Positions 18,488 through 28,662 of a stretch of 64,000 bases of DNA are shown here, in pieces. The stretch lies in the NCBI GenBank assembly GCA_963702535.1, contig CAVPDG010000004.1, forward strand, positions 186,001-250,000, written 5' to 3'. Position numbers and translations under genes: made by a program. Origin of the DNA: CAVPDG01 sp963702535. GTDB lineage: Bacteria > Chloroflexota > Anaerolineae > Anaerolineales > UBA4823. Under the pieces are notes generated by a model. That model was not told the origin of the DNA. It saw only the letters and a list, made by a program, of their open reading frames with translations, and ran no database searches. Within the stretch, counting starts at the first letter, position 1. The number at the start of each line of letters is the position of its first letter.

Positions 18488-19564
18488 ATGCTGATCGTTG
18501 ATGCTCATCAAGACCTTGCCTGGAATATGCTTACATTTCAGCGTGATTACACGCGCCCGGTAAGCGAAACGCGCCGCATCGAGCAGGGAACCCAAGTGCC
18601 TGATCTCAATGGCGATACATTGCTGGGTTGGCCCGAATATCAGGATGGTCATGTTGCCCTTGTCTTCTCCACCCTCTTTGCCTCCCCGCTGCGCAGAAAA
18701 ACGGGTGATTGGGACACGCAATGCTACGCCGATCAAAAGCAGGCTCGCTCGATGTATCTCCGCCAGTTGCATGCATATCAAGATCTGGTGGAGAAATTTC
18801 CGCAAAAATTTCAATGGGTACTGACCGCGAGAGACCTGGACGGGGTGATTGGTCCCTGGAGACTTGCCCCGAACGAAAACCATCCGGTCGGCTTGCTGGT
18901 GTTGATGGAAGGAGCAGAAGCGATTGGCGAGCTGGACGAGCTGGAGGAGTGGTGGCACGCTGGAGTGCGTATTCTGGGTCCTGCCTGGGCTGGCAATCGT
19001 TTTTGTGGGGGCACCGGTGAGCCTGGTCCGCTCACTGCTGAAGGCTTCGCTTTGCTGGAAGCGATGGCGGATTACGGTTACATCCTGGATCTCAGCCACA
19101 TGGATGAGAAGGCAGCGCTCCAGGCTCTGGATGTGTATCCCGGTCAGGTTGTGGCAACGCATGCCAACCCGCTTGCGATGCTCGCCGGCAGTCAGAGCAA
19201 CCGGCATTTGGGCGATCGCCTGATACAGGGTCTAATTGAGCGAGATGGTATGATTGGCATTGTGCCATTTAACAATTTCCTGAAGGTGAGCTGGAGCCGC
19301 CGGGAAGATGTGTCATTAATGTCCGTGTTCCAACACATTGACTACATCTGCCAACTGGCTGGTGATGCCAGGCATGTTGGCTTGGGAACCGATTTCGATG
19401 GCGGGTTTGGGTTACAATCCACTCCAGCGGAGATCGACACAATCGCCGACCTGCATAAAATTGCTCCATTCCTTCGGCAGGGTGGCTATACTGAGGCTGC
19501 GATCACCGCAATCTTTGGGGAGAATTGGCTGGACTGTCTTGGAAAGGCATTACCTAATCCATGA
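18488..19564 (+). CDS. Membrane dipeptidase-like amidohydrolase (peptidase M19)
   Basis: About 358 aa. First metal motif DAHQDLAWN near the N terminus (HxD), bridging Glu in LMEGAEAIG, then LSHMDE and VATHANP histidines and GTDFDGGFG near the C terminus, all as in the M19 family. Such zinc enzymes split dipeptides, often with a D-residue, or act on related amides. ATG 18488 is preferred over ATG 18476 because AAGGA lies 11 bases before it and homology starts there. It follows mutY with a 1-base gap and overlaps the next gene by 4 bases. Confidence 0.88.
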   Translation: MLIVDAHQDLAWNMLTFQRDYTRPVSETRRIEQGTQVPDLNGDTLLGWPEYQDGHVALVFSTLFASPLRRKTGDWDTQCYADQKQARSMYLRQLHAYQDLVEKFPQKFQWVLTARDLDGVIGPWRLAPNENHPVGLLVLMEGAEAIGELDELEEWWHAGVRILGPAWAGNRFCGGTGEPGPLTAEGFALLEAMADYGYILDLSHMDEKAALQALDVYPGQVVATHANPLAMLAGSQSNRHLGDRLIQGLIERDGMIGIVPFNNFLKVSWSRREDVSLMSVFQHIDYICQLAGDARHVGLGTDFDGGFGLQSTPAEIDTIADLHKIAPFLRQGGYTEAAITAIFGENWLDCLGKALPNP

Positions 19565-20016
19565 TCGATGACCGTACAAGACCTCGCAACGGTGTAAGCC
19601 GTATCCGCATCCGGATTGGTCTGCTCATTACTTTTTTGGGCTTGATCATTTATTTGTTTGGCGCTGCGCCCGAGTTGTTTGGCGTTAATCGCAGTCCGGT
19701 AACGGGTTTTCTCCAAATTGCCGTGTTTCTGATTGGATTGGCGTTTGTATGCATGGGGGGGTATTTAAGCTTGAATGCCTTGTGGAATGGGCACGAGAAG
19801 TCGATTGCCGCCGATATCGGATTAAGGTTGGTAGCAACCGGATATGTCATCGCGGTTGCAACAGGTATGGCAGATGTGTTTGGGATTGGCAATCACCCAT
19901 TCCCCAGGATCCCCTATTTTGGAGCCTGGCAGGCGCTGGGAGTCCTCATCGGAGAGGCGGTCATCGGGATTGGCTTCTTGATGATGATCCCCTATTCCAT
20001 GAAATCATTCAAGTAA
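19561..20016 (+). CDS. Four-helix membrane protein, unknown function
   Basis: 151 aa with four hydrophobic segments (about residues 18-40, 50-72, 88-108, 122-144). The start ATG overlaps the stop of the dipeptidase gene (ATGA), so translation is coupled. No family recognised. A strong terminator follows at 20036-20080. Confidence 0.7.
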   Translation: MIDDRTRPRNGVSRIRIRIGLLITFLGLIIYLFGAAPELFGVNRSPVTGFLQIAVFLIGLAFVCMGGYLSLNALWNGHEKSIAADIGLRLVATGYVIAVATGMADVFGIGNHPFPRIPYFGAWQALGVLIGEAVIGIGFLMMIPYSMKSFK

Positions 20017-20035
20017 GCTTCGGTGGTGAGAGTCG

Positions 20036-20080
20036 AAAAAAGGGCTGTTTGCGGTTTTCGCCTGCAAACAGCCCTTTTTT
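20036..20080. terminator. Bidirectional rho-independent terminator
   Basis: GGGCTGTTTGC (20042-20052) pairs perfectly with GCAAACAGCCC (20064-20074) and is flanked by A6 and T6 runs. It ends both the mutY-dipeptidase operon and the convergent oxidoreductase gene. Confidence 0.95.
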
Positions 20081-20099
20081 CAATGTGGTATGGGTGGGA

Positions 20100-21464
20100 T
20101 TATGCTGTTTCCAGCGTCAAGCCCATCGCCGCCAGCATCTCTTCATTCGAGCCGAACTTGAACTCTTCAAGCGCCAGTCGTTCGGCTTCGGCTTTTTCAG
20201 CCGCCTCCAATCGCTGGATATCCTCTTTCTTGATCACGGGCTTGTGGACTTCTTGCAACAGCTTCTGTGTGCTGGCAAGGATAGCTTGAGTGTTGGTGAG
20301 AGGCGGTAAGGTTTGTAAATACTGGAGAACAGCTTTGGCGCCGCGCTCCCCGTCTTTTCGCGCCACGCCCACCAAGCCACTGCTGGCTTCGCGTGACCAG
20401 CCCGCCACAAAGAAGCCCTCGAGAGGTTTTTCAGTGGCTGGATCGTACACCTCGTAGGAAAGCCCGTCAACGGGGTAAGCTGGGTTTGGGTTTTTGACAA
20501 AAGCGTTCCATTGCACCGGCAAGCCAAAGTTTTCATCCACTTTATCGCCGATGGCGAAGATCACCGTATCGATGGGCGACTCGCGTTTTACGCCTGTACC
20601 GCGTGCTTTCGTGTCGCCGTTGGCAAGCACCAGCTTATTCTCTTCAATTTCGATGCCACATACCTGACCGTCCGCGTTTCCAATGATCCGCACCGGGGAG
20701 GCGAGGAAATCAAACCGGAAGCGCGTCTTGGATACCGGTTCCAGGGCTTTGGGCAGCGCAGCCAGGATAAAGGTTTTTGCTGCCTCGGGATCCTGCTCGA
20801 TCGCTTGCATGACCGGCGCAACCCGCTCCACTTCTTGATCCAGCGCTTCACGGTCAAGGTTGGCGATGACATATTCCATTTCTTTTTTGTCGAACTTCAC
20901 CTCGGCCGGACCTCGCCGTACTACCGCGATAACCTCCTCAACTTTTACGGTACGGATCAGCCAGCGCGCAATATCCAGCATCACGTTCCCGGCGCCAACC
21001 AGGGCGACGTGATTGCCGATGTAAAAATCCTTCTGGCTGAATGGAGGCAGCTTGTTATAGTGGTAGACAATATCTTTGGCGTGATAAACGCCTTTGGGAA
21101 TATCCTCACCCGGTAGACCAAGCCACTTCGTCCCCTGGGCGCCGGCGGTCACAAGCAGCGCCTGGAAACCGGCGTTTTTCAGCTCCTCCAGCGTCAGGTC
21201 ACCTTCCTGGGAGACGGTTACGTTGCCATAATACTCGATTTCAGGCATCTGCATAATCTGGCGGAATTGCTTGCGCAAGCCTTCCTTCATCTTATACTTT
21301 TCCGGGTAAATACCGTATTCCGCCAATCCGCCGGGCTTGATATCGCGATTGAAAATAACCACATGGGCACCATCTTCTGCTAGCTGGCGAGCGGCAAATA
21401 AGCCTGCGGGTCCGGCTCCGATGACTGCGACGAGGTACTTGCTTTGCGTTTCGGTGCTCAACAT
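20100..21464 (-). CDS. Ferredoxin-NADP(+) reductase-like FAD oxidoreductase (adrenodoxin reductase/GltD type)
   Basis: About 454 aa from ATG 21464, chosen because AAGGAGG lies just upstream. The FAD-binding motif GAGPAGLFAARQLAEDG starts near residue 14. The NADPH motif is GAGNVMLDIARW near 150, followed by RRGPAEVKF as in adrenodoxin-type reductases. A second FAD segment (FFVAGWSREASSGLVGVARKDG) follows. The C-terminal 70 residues are a charged helical extension absent from the short reductases. The protein likely shuttles electrons between NADPH and ferredoxin; a glutamate-synthase small-subunit role is less likely without a GltB gene nearby. Confidence 0.82.
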   Translation of the reverse strand: MLSTETQSKYLVAVIGAGPAGLFAARQLAEDGAHVVIFNRDIKPGGLAEYGIYPEKYKMKEGLRKQFRQIMQMPEIEYYGNVTVSQEGDLTLEELKNAGFQALLVTAGAQGTKWLGLPGEDIPKGVYHAKDIVYHYNKLPPFSQKDFYIGNHVALVGAGNVMLDIARWLIRTVKVEEVIAVVRRGPAEVKFDKKEMEYVIANLDREALDQEVERVAPVMQAIEQDPEAAKTFILAALPKALEPVSKTRFRFDFLASPVRIIGNADGQVCGIEIEENKLVLANGDTKARGTGVKRESPIDTVIFAIGDKVDENFGLPVQWNAFVKNPNPAYPVDGLSYEVYDPATEKPLEGFFVAGWSREASSGLVGVARKDGERGAKAVLQYLQTLPPLTNTQAILASTQKLLQEVHKPVIKKEDIQRLEAAEKAEAERLALEEFKFGSNEEMLAAMGLTLETA

Positions 21465-21653
21465 TATCCTCCTTGAATAAACAAAGAAACTGCCTGGGTC
21501 GTTCAAGCCCGGGGAAAACTTCTGCATCATTATATAGGGTTGCTCAATAATTCACAAGTAAATATTTGCACCGTGCCTTGATGATGAATTTCCTGTTTTG
21601 GTTTCCAAAATCCCATCTCTGTGCTATATTGTCCATTCAAAGGAGGAGCCTGG

Positions 21654-22340
21654 ATGGAAAACCAAAGCGAAGGACCCTCACTCCCTGCAAACAGTGAGGC
21701 ATCGCCTGCGCCGGACCTGGAAATTGCCCCTTCGAGTGCTCCAGGCGCCAGGCCTAAACGCTGGATCTGGCAGGGCAAGGTTGCACCCGCCTTCTGGACG
21801 GTTGCCTGCCTGATCTCGCTGACTGTCAACCTTTTCCTGATCGTCGCGCTGCTGATCCTGGCAAAGCAAGTTTTTGGATTAAAAGGGCTGGTTGAAGGGC
21901 AGCTTATCGGTGGCTTGTACCACAATTTCGTCCTGATGGATGATGCTCGCATCACCACAACCGTGCAAGTTCACGACGAGATACCGGTGCGTTTTGATCT
22001 CCCCGTGGTCACGGAGACGACGGTTAAATTGACCGAGGATACCCGCATCAAGGGAGTCAGGATCAATTTGCGGACAGGTGGCTTATCCATTACCGATGCT
22101 CCTGCGAATATTGTCCTGCCAGCCGGAACAAAGCTGCCCATTGCATTGAATATCACCGTACCGGTCAGCAGTACCGTCCCGGTGAACCTGACCGTGCCGG
22201 TGGATATCCCTTTGAACCAGACAGAGCTCCACGAGCCTTTTGTCGGTCTTCAGATCCGTGCTTTCTCCATACAAACAGTGGATGGCTTCTTTGCCGGATT
22301 CCTGGCTCGAAACGCAGGTTTGCAGCACGTGGGGTGTTAA
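21654..22340 (+). CDS. Single-pass membrane protein, unknown function
   Basis: About 228 aa from ATG 21654 (AAAGGAGGAG upstream). A Pro/Ala/Glu-rich cytoplasmic N terminus of about 45 residues leads to one membrane helix (WTVACLISLTVNLFLIVALL), then an extracytoplasmic beta-rich part with many VTVPV/NLTVPVDIPL repeats, reminiscent of structural or apolipoprotein-like repeats. No catalytic motif. It precedes the M16 peptidase pair by 56 bases, perhaps in the same operon. Confidence 0.7.
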   Translation: MENQSEGPSLPANSEASPAPDLEIAPSSAPGARPKRWIWQGKVAPAFWTVACLISLTVNLFLIVALLILAKQVFGLKGLVEGQLIGGLYHNFVLMDDARITTTVQVHDEIPVRFDLPVVTETTVKLTEDTRIKGVRINLRTGGLSITDAPANIVLPAGTKLPIALNITVPVSSTVPVNLTVPVDIPLNQTELHEPFVGLQIRAFSIQTVDGFFAGFLARNAGLQHVGC

Positions 22341-22396
22341 AATTTGCGCCTGGATGTTTGCAGATCAATAGACGATATACAATCAAAAAAGGATCG

Positions 22397-23692
22397 ATGA
22401 TGCCATCTGTCTTCACCAAGACACAACTTACGAATGGATTGGTCGTGCTGCTAAAAGAGATCCATACCGCGCCCATCATCAGCCACTGGGTCTGGTACCG
22501 GGTGGGTTCTCGCAATGAAGCGCCTGGAACTACCGGCGTTTCCCACTGGGTTGAGCACATGCAGTTTAAAGGTACTCCCCAGTTCCCTGCCGCAGTGCTC
22601 GATAGGGCGATCTCGCGCGATGGCGGCTATTGGAATGCATTTACTTACCTGGATTGGACAACGTACTTTGCCACCATGCCAGCCGATAAGATCGACCTGG
22701 TGATCCGGCTTGAAGCGGACCGCATGTTGAACAGCGCCTTCAATGCGGAGGATGTTGCCTCAGAAAGGACGGTGATCATCTCTGAGCGCGAGGGGAATGA
22801 GAACGAGCCTCTCTTCAAGCTCGGAGAAGAGATCCAGGCGGCGGCGTTTCGAGTGCATTCCTACCATCACGAAGTAATCGGAGATCTCTCCGATCTGCAG
22901 ACTATGCAGCAGGAAGATCTGTACAGGCATTACCGCACCTTCTATGTGCCCAATAACGCCGTGATTGCCGTCGCTGGCGATTTTGACACCCAAACCATGC
23001 TTGGGCGCATCCGGGAGCTGTTCGAGCCGGTCCCGGCTGGATCTTCATCTCCAGTCGCCATCCGGACCGAGCCGCCCCAGCCCGGTGAACGCCGGGTGAC
23101 GGTTGAAGGACCCGGAGAGACCGTCTACCTTCAGATCGCCTACCGGGCGCCAGCTGCCGCGCAGGATGATTTCTTCTCCATGACCGTCCTGGATAGCCTG
23201 CTGACCGGACCGAGCAACCTGAACTTTTTTGGCAGTGGCATCTCCAACAAAACATCGCGCTTGTACCGGGCGCTTGTCGAGGCAGAGCTGGCGGTCAGTG
23301 TTTATGGCGGGCTGGGGGCTACAATCGACCCTTATCTGTATACCATCACGGTTATCCCGCGCCCAGGGCGTCCGGTCGAAGAGGTGCTGGCAGCCATCGA
23401 AGGGGAGATCGCTCGCCTGCAGGAGTCCCCGCCGCCCTTGGAAGAGGTTGCCCGAGCAGTCAAGCAGGCGCGCGCCCTCTTCGCCTATGGCACTGAAAGC
23501 ATTACCAACCAGGGTTTTTGGATGGGATTCTCTGAAATGTTTGCCGATTACGACTGGTTCTTGAATTACCTGGATGCCCTGGAGAAGGTGTCGCCGCAAG
23601 ATGTGCAGCAGGCTGCCCAGCGTTACCTCCGCTTGCAGAACCGCACCCTGGGTGTGTATTTGCCGACCCTCGATCAGGAGATGCCATCATGA
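22397..23692 (+). CDS. M16 zinc peptidase, catalytic subunit
   Basis: About 431 aa. Inverted zinc motif HWVEH (HxxEH, near residue 51) with the downstream Glu expected in SEREGNENEP. Layout is one M16 N domain plus one C domain, as in mitochondrial-processing-peptidase-like proteins. Start ATG 22397 has AAAGGAT upstream. It overlaps the next gene by 4 bases; that gene encodes a homologue without the zinc motif, so the two probably form a heterodimer. Confidence 0.9.
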   Translation: MMPSVFTKTQLTNGLVVLLKEIHTAPIISHWVWYRVGSRNEAPGTTGVSHWVEHMQFKGTPQFPAAVLDRAISRDGGYWNAFTYLDWTTYFATMPADKIDLVIRLEADRMLNSAFNAEDVASERTVIISEREGNENEPLFKLGEEIQAAAFRVHSYHHEVIGDLSDLQTMQQEDLYRHYRTFYVPNNAVIAVAGDFDTQTMLGRIRELFEPVPAGSSSPVAIRTEPPQPGERRVTVEGPGETVYLQIAYRAPAAAQDDFFSMTVLDSLLTGPSNLNFFGSGISNKTSRLYRALVEAELAVSVYGGLGATIDPYLYTITVIPRPGRPVEEVLAAIEGEIARLQESPPPLEEVARAVKQARALFAYGTESITNQGFWMGFSEMFADYDWFLNYLDALEKVSPQDVQQAAQRYLRLQNRTLGVYLPTLDQEMPS

Positions 23693-24972
23693 AGCACCAA
23701 GCAGGGCATGCAAATTATTCTCTTCCCGGAGCGGATGATATCACTCGCCTGGAGCTTGCCAACGGGATTGTGATATTAACCCGTCCCAATTTCAATAGCC
23801 CTTCGGTAACCGTATCAGGGCAGTTACGCGTGGGCAGCTTGTTTGATCCGGACGAGAAGCTCGGTCTGGCTGATTTTACAGCCGCCGCTTTGATGCGCGG
23901 CACGCAATCCAGGACATTTCAACAAATTTACGATACGCTCGAATCAGCCGGCGCCAGCCTCGGCTGGGAAGGCGGTACGCATACCACGAGTTTTGGCGGC
24001 AAAGCGCTTGCCGAAGATCTGGATTTGCTGCTCGAGCTTCTGGCAAATGTCTTGCTTGAGCCATCTTTTCCCAGCAACGACATCGAGCGCTTGCGCGCCC
24101 AGCTCCTTACCGGTCTGGCGATCCGTGCCCAGGACACCGCAGACATGGCATCCTTGACCTTTGACCAATTGGTCTACGCAGGTCATCCCTACAGCAAGCC
24201 CGAAGACGGTTACCCGGAGACGGTTCAGGCAATCACGCGGGATGATCTGGTCGCCTTCCACCGTCGCCACTATGGTCCGCAGGGGATGGTTATCGTTGTT
24301 GTCGGCGCCGTGTCCCCTGGCGAGGTGGTTGAAAAGGTGACCCGCTCCCTGGGCGCCTGGAATAATGCAGAGCAGCCCATGCCCCCCGCGCTGCCGCCTC
24401 TCGCTCCGCTGACCGCAACCGTGACGCAGAAAGTTACCATCGCCGGAAAATCTCAGGCAGATATCCTCCTGGGTGTTGCAGGACCGGAGCGCCGCGCCGC
24501 CGACTATTTGCCTGCTTCCCTGGGAAATAATATCTTGGGACAGTTTGGCATGATGGGGCGCATCGGCGATGTGGTCAGGGAGAAAGCCGGTCTGGCGTAT
24601 TATGCCCACAGCAGCCTGTCCGGCGGTCTGGGACCCGGTCCGTGGTCAGTCTCTGCCGGTGTAGATCCGGAGAATGTCGACAAGGCGATCGAGCTGATTT
24701 GCCAGGAGATCGCCCGCTTTGTGCGTGAGCCGGTCAGCGCAGAGGAGCTTGCGGATAGCCAGGCGAATTACATCGGTAGGCTGCCCCTCTCGCTCGAATC
24801 GAACAGCGGCGTTGCCGGCGCGTTGCTGACCCTGGAGCGCTACCAGCTGGGGTTGGATTACTACCGGCGTTATGCAGACCTCGTCCAGGCGGTGACCGTT
24901 GAGCATGTTTTGGAGGCTGCCCGCTCTTACCTTGACCCAGATCGCCTGGGCATTGCTGTGGCTGGTCCGTAG
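23689..24972 (+). CDS. M16-family peptidase, non-catalytic partner subunit
   Basis: 427 aa. It aligns in layout with the preceding protein, but the zinc motif position reads LADFTAAALMRGT, with no HxxEH. It keeps the C-domain Arg/Tyr region (LTLERYQLGLDYY) that helps substrate binding in the partner. Translation is coupled through an ATGA overlap. This matches bacterial M16 heterodimers in which one chain supplies zinc and the other the R/Y pair. Confidence 0.88.
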   Translation: MKHQAGHANYSLPGADDITRLELANGIVILTRPNFNSPSVTVSGQLRVGSLFDPDEKLGLADFTAAALMRGTQSRTFQQIYDTLESAGASLGWEGGTHTTSFGGKALAEDLDLLLELLANVLLEPSFPSNDIERLRAQLLTGLAIRAQDTADMASLTFDQLVYAGHPYSKPEDGYPETVQAITRDDLVAFHRRHYGPQGMVIVVVGAVSPGEVVEKVTRSLGAWNNAEQPMPPALPPLAPLTATVTQKVTIAGKSQADILLGVAGPERRAADYLPASLGNNILGQFGMMGRIGDVVREKAGLAYYAHSSLSGGLGPGPWSVSAGVDPENVDKAIELICQEIARFVREPVSAEELADSQANYIGRLPLSLESNSGVAGALLTLERYQLGLDYYRRYADLVQAVTVEHVLEAARSYLDPDRLGIAVAGP

Positions 24973-24986
24973 CGGGTAGCAGGCTG

Positions 24987-25349
24987 ATGCTGGCTACCGG
25001 GGTGGATCTGGTCGAGATCGAGCGCTTGCAGAGCGTTGTTGAGCGCTACGGAGAGCGCTTCTTAAACCGCGTTTATACTTCCCGCGAGTTGCATGAGGTG
25101 AGGGATAACATCAGCTCGCTGGCTGCCAGGTTCGCCGCCAAAGAAGCGGTCTCCAAGGCTCTGGGGACTGGCATCGGTCGCGTATCCTGGCGGGATATTG
25201 AAATCCTGCGCGGTCCTGAGCGCCAGCCTCTCTTGGTCCTTTCCGGTGAAGCGCAGCTAGTGGCAAGCCATTTGGGTCTCCGCCAGTGGTCGATCAGCCT
25301 GAGCCATACCCAGGGGCATGCCATTGCGTTTGTGGTAGCAACGGATTGA
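24987..25349 (+). CDS. acpS: Holo-[acyl-carrier-protein] synthase
   Basis: 120 aa, standard AcpS length. ATGVDLVEIERL at the N terminus carries the metal-binding Asp; FAAKEAVSKALGTGIG carries the conserved Glu and Lys. SLSHTQGHAIAFVV ends the protein. It transfers 4'-phosphopantetheine from CoA to the serine of ACP in fatty-acid synthesis. Follows the M16 pair by 14 bases. Confidence 0.94.
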   Translation: MLATGVDLVEIERLQSVVERYGERFLNRVYTSRELHEVRDNISSLAARFAAKEAVSKALGTGIGRVSWRDIEILRGPERQPLLVLSGEAQLVASHLGLRQWSISLSHTQGHAIAFVVATD

Positions 25350-25372
25350 ATGAAACGCCAAAGGAGGTCCGT

Positions 25373-27888
25373 ATGTCACGCTTTGCACGTGGTTTGTTCA
25401 TCGCTCTCCTGAGCGTCTTGTTGGTCGTTTGTATCGTAGCTGCGGTTTTCGGTCCGCTCACCGTACGCCGCTCCTTCCCGGTGACGGATGGCGAGCTGCA
25501 AATCTCCGGACTGGATGCTCCCGTGGAAATCTATCGCGATTCTTCGGGCGTGCCGCATATCTACGCCAGCACAGCGCACGACTTGTTCTTTGCCCAGGGC
25601 TATGTCCACGCCCAGGATCGCTTCTGGCAGATGGATTTTTGGCGGCATATCGGTTCTGGTCGCATGGCGGAGATGTTTGGCGAAGTCTCAGCTGGACACG
25701 GATAAATTTCTACGCACGCTGGGCTGGGCGCGCGTGGCGCAGGTGGAGCTAAATACCCTCGACCCTGCCACCCTCAAGATACTGGACGATTACGCGGCAG
25801 GCGTAAACGCCTATCTTGCCGGTCATCAGGGAAGCCAGCTCAGCTTTGAGTATGCGATTTTAAAATTGCTCACCCCAGATTACACGCCGGAGCCCTGGCA
25901 ACCGTTACATTCCCTTACCTGGGCAAAGGTCATGGCATGGGACCTGGGCGGAAACATGGATTCGGAGATCGAGCGGGCGTTGTTGTTGAAGACTCTTACC
26001 CCGCAGCAGTTAGCTGAGATCGTTCCGCCTTATCCGGCAGACCACCCGGTAATTGTGCCTTCGCCGAATGTGGGCGCGATATTCAACAAGGGAGAAGCTG
26101 GTGGATCTGTGGATCTCTTCACCCGCATCTCAGCGCAATTAAACACGGTCGAGATGAAGTCAAGCGGATTGGAAGCGCTCCTTGGAAAGCGCGGGGAGGG
26201 CATCGGCTCCAACAACTGGGTGATCTCCGGGCGGCTGACAGATACTGGACTGCCGCTGCTGGCGAACGACCCGCACCTGGGGGTCCAGATGCCTTCCATC
26301 TGGTATGAAGTGGGCTTGCACTGCGCCCCGCAGAGCGAGCAGTGCCCGTATAATGTCGTCGGCTTCTCCTTCGCCAGCGCGCCGGGGGTCGTCGTCGGTC
26401 ATAATGAGCGCATCGCCTGGGGCGTTACCAATGTCGGTCCCGATGTGCAGGATCTGTACATCGAGCGTACCAACCCCCAGAATCCGGACCAGTATGAGGT
26501 CAACGGTCAGTGGGTCGATTTTGAGGTCGTCCACGAAACATTGCAGGTTGCCGGCGGCGAGCCCGTGGACCTCAGCGTACGTTACACCCGCCATGGTCCC
26601 GTAATTTCCGATACTTATGGCGGGCTTGAAGACTTTTCCGCCAATGCCGGCATCGATCTGCCGCAAAACTATGTCATTGCCTTGCGCTGGACGGCGCTCG
26701 AGCCCGCCCGCACCTTCCCGGCGCTCTGGAAGCTGGATTTGGCTCAAAATTACGAGGAATTTCGCGCTGCCGTCAGTGAATTCGATGTTCCATCTCAGAA
26801 TTTTGTCTACGCAGATGTGGATGGCAACATCGCCTACCAGACTCCCGGTCGTATCCCCATCCGAGCCGCGGGGGATGGCACGTTTCCTGTGCCTGGCTGG
26901 ACGGATGAGTTTGAGTGGCTTGGCTATATTCCCTTCGAAGAGCTGCCCTTCGCCTATAACCCGCCACAGGGTTATATCGCCACAGCCAACAATGCTGTCG
27001 CCGCCTCGGATTATCCCTACCTGCTCACCACCGAGTGGGATTACGGCTTCCGGGCGCAACGGATCGTGGATCTGATCGAGAACGCCCCGGGTCCGATCGA
27101 TATCGCCTGGATGCAGAAGATCCAGGGCGACGACATGGATCTAAACGCTCAAACGCTGCTGCCGGTTTTGATGGCGCTCCCTCTTGCCGACGAGCGCCTG
27201 GAAAAGGCGCGTTCTGTGCTGCAGGGCTGGGAAGGTCAAAATACCATGGATTCAGCTCCGGCTGCGCTCTTCGAGGTGTTCTGGAAGAACCTGCTGGCAG
27301 TTACCTTCCATGATGATCTCCCTGAGGAACTCCTGGCCCGGCGGTGGTGGGCGCTGGTTTGAAGTGATGCGCCAGCTGGTGCCGCAACCGGATAGTCCCT
27401 GGTGGGATGATAAGACCACTCCAGCCGTGGAGGACCGGGACCAGATGTTCCAGCAGGCTTTTGCCCAGGCGGTGAGCGAGCTCGAGCAGCTGCAGGGCAA
27501 AAATCCTGCCCGCTGGGCTTGGGGCGATCTGCATACCGTCATCTTCCGCAACCAGTCCCTGGGCAAGTCGGGGATCGCCCCGATTGAGGCGCTCTTCAAC
27601 CGGGGACCCTTCCCTACCCATGGCGGCGACTCGATCGTCAACGCCACCGGCTGGACTGCCACAGAATCGTACCAGTTGGATTCGCTTCCCTCCATGCGCA
27701 TGGTCGTGGACCTCTCTAACCTGTCGAATTCCACCACCATTCACACCACCGGGCAATCCGGTCATGCCTACCATCCCCATTACATCGACATGGCAGATCT
27801 GTGGCGCAACATCCAATACCATCCCATGCTGTGGGAGCGCAGCCAGGTTGAGTCTGCCTCCGAGGGATACCTGAAACTGGTTCCCTGA
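25373..27888 (+). CDS. Penicillin acylase-family (S45) N-terminal nucleophile amidase (two frameshifts)
   Basis: About 838 aa after repair. An N-terminal hydrophobic segment (residues about 6-28) acts as signal or anchor. The alpha-chain part has YRDSSGVPHIYA and AQGYVHAQDRFWQMD. The catalytic Ser of the beta chain is at GSNNWVISG, preceded by the spacer that is normally excised by self-cleavage; LANDPHLGVQMPSIWYE follows. Frame breaks occur near 25690 and 27350; each is repaired by one base. Periplasmic or extracellular; the family hydrolyses penicillins, acyl-homoserine lactones or other amides. Preceded by AAAGGAGG. Confidence 0.9.
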
Positions 27889-27910
27889 TGACCTGGCAAA
27901 TCTATTAACT

Positions 27911-27955
27911 AAAAACGGGGTGTTTGCAGGTAATAATCCGCAAACACCCCGTTTT
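27911..27955. terminator. Bidirectional rho-independent terminator
   Basis: AACGGGGTGTTTGC (27914-27927) pairs perfectly with GCAAACACCCCGTT (27940-27953), with A and T runs on both sides. It lies between the convergent acylase and DedA genes. Confidence 0.95.
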
Positions 27956-27968
27956 GTTGCCTAAAGAA

Positions 27969-28634
27969 TTACTCTTCGATGGTCTTTACTTCCGTCTTGG
28001 AAGACCTGGCCCGCTCGCGCAGGAACTCAACAACCATCGGTACAACTGAGATGAGGATGATGGCGATGACGACCAGCTCGAAATTGTGCTGTACAAAGGG
28101 AAGTGCGCCAAAGAAATATCCGCGTAATGTGAATATCATCACCCAGGCGATGCCCCCCACAACGTTGTAAGTGATGAAGTGGCTGTAGGTCATCGCGCCG
28201 ATGCCGGCGACAAACGGGGCGAAGGTGCGGATGATCGGGATGAAGCGCGCCAGGATGATCGTCTTGCCCCCGTGTTTTTCATAGAAGGCATGTGTGCGCT
28301 CCAGGTATTCCTTCTTCAAAAAACGGATGTCGCCGCTAAACGCTTTTGGACCGATGAAATGCCCGATCCAATAATTGACCGTGTCACCCAGGATAGCCGC
28401 CGCGCTGCATACGATGATCAGAACCCAGATATTCAGCCAACCTTCGGCAGCGAAAGTGCCCGCCGCAAACAACAGAGAATCGCCCGGCAGGAAGGGAGTG
28501 ACGACCAGTCCCGTCTCCATAAAGATGATTACGAACAACAGCGCGTACGTCCACACGCCATACGAAGTAATAATAGCTTCCAGGTGTTCATCCAGGTGAA
28601 GAAATAGATCAATAAGATACGAGATAATCTGCAT
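27969..28634 (-). CDS. DedA-family membrane protein
   Basis: 221 aa with about five membrane segments. DedA signatures are visible: FMETGLVVTPFLPGDSLLF, GDTVNYWIGH and the conserved ARFIPIIRTFAPFVAGIG (FxxRxxPxxR). The family flips or transports undecaprenyl phosphate and related lipids, and affects envelope stress resistance. Confidence 0.92.
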   Translation of the reverse strand: MQIISYLIDLFLHLDEHLEAIITSYGVWTYALLFVIIFMETGLVVTPFLPGDSLLFAAGTFAAEGWLNIWVLIIVCSAAAILGDTVNYWIGHFIGPKAFSGDIRFLKKEYLERTHAFYEKHGGKTIILARFIPIIRTFAPFVAGIGAMTYSHFITYNVVGGIAWVMIFTLRGYFFGALPFVQHNFELVVIAIILISVVPMVVEFLRERARSSKTEVKTIEE

Positions 28635-28662
28635 GGTTCTCCTTCTAACCGGCGGGATTATA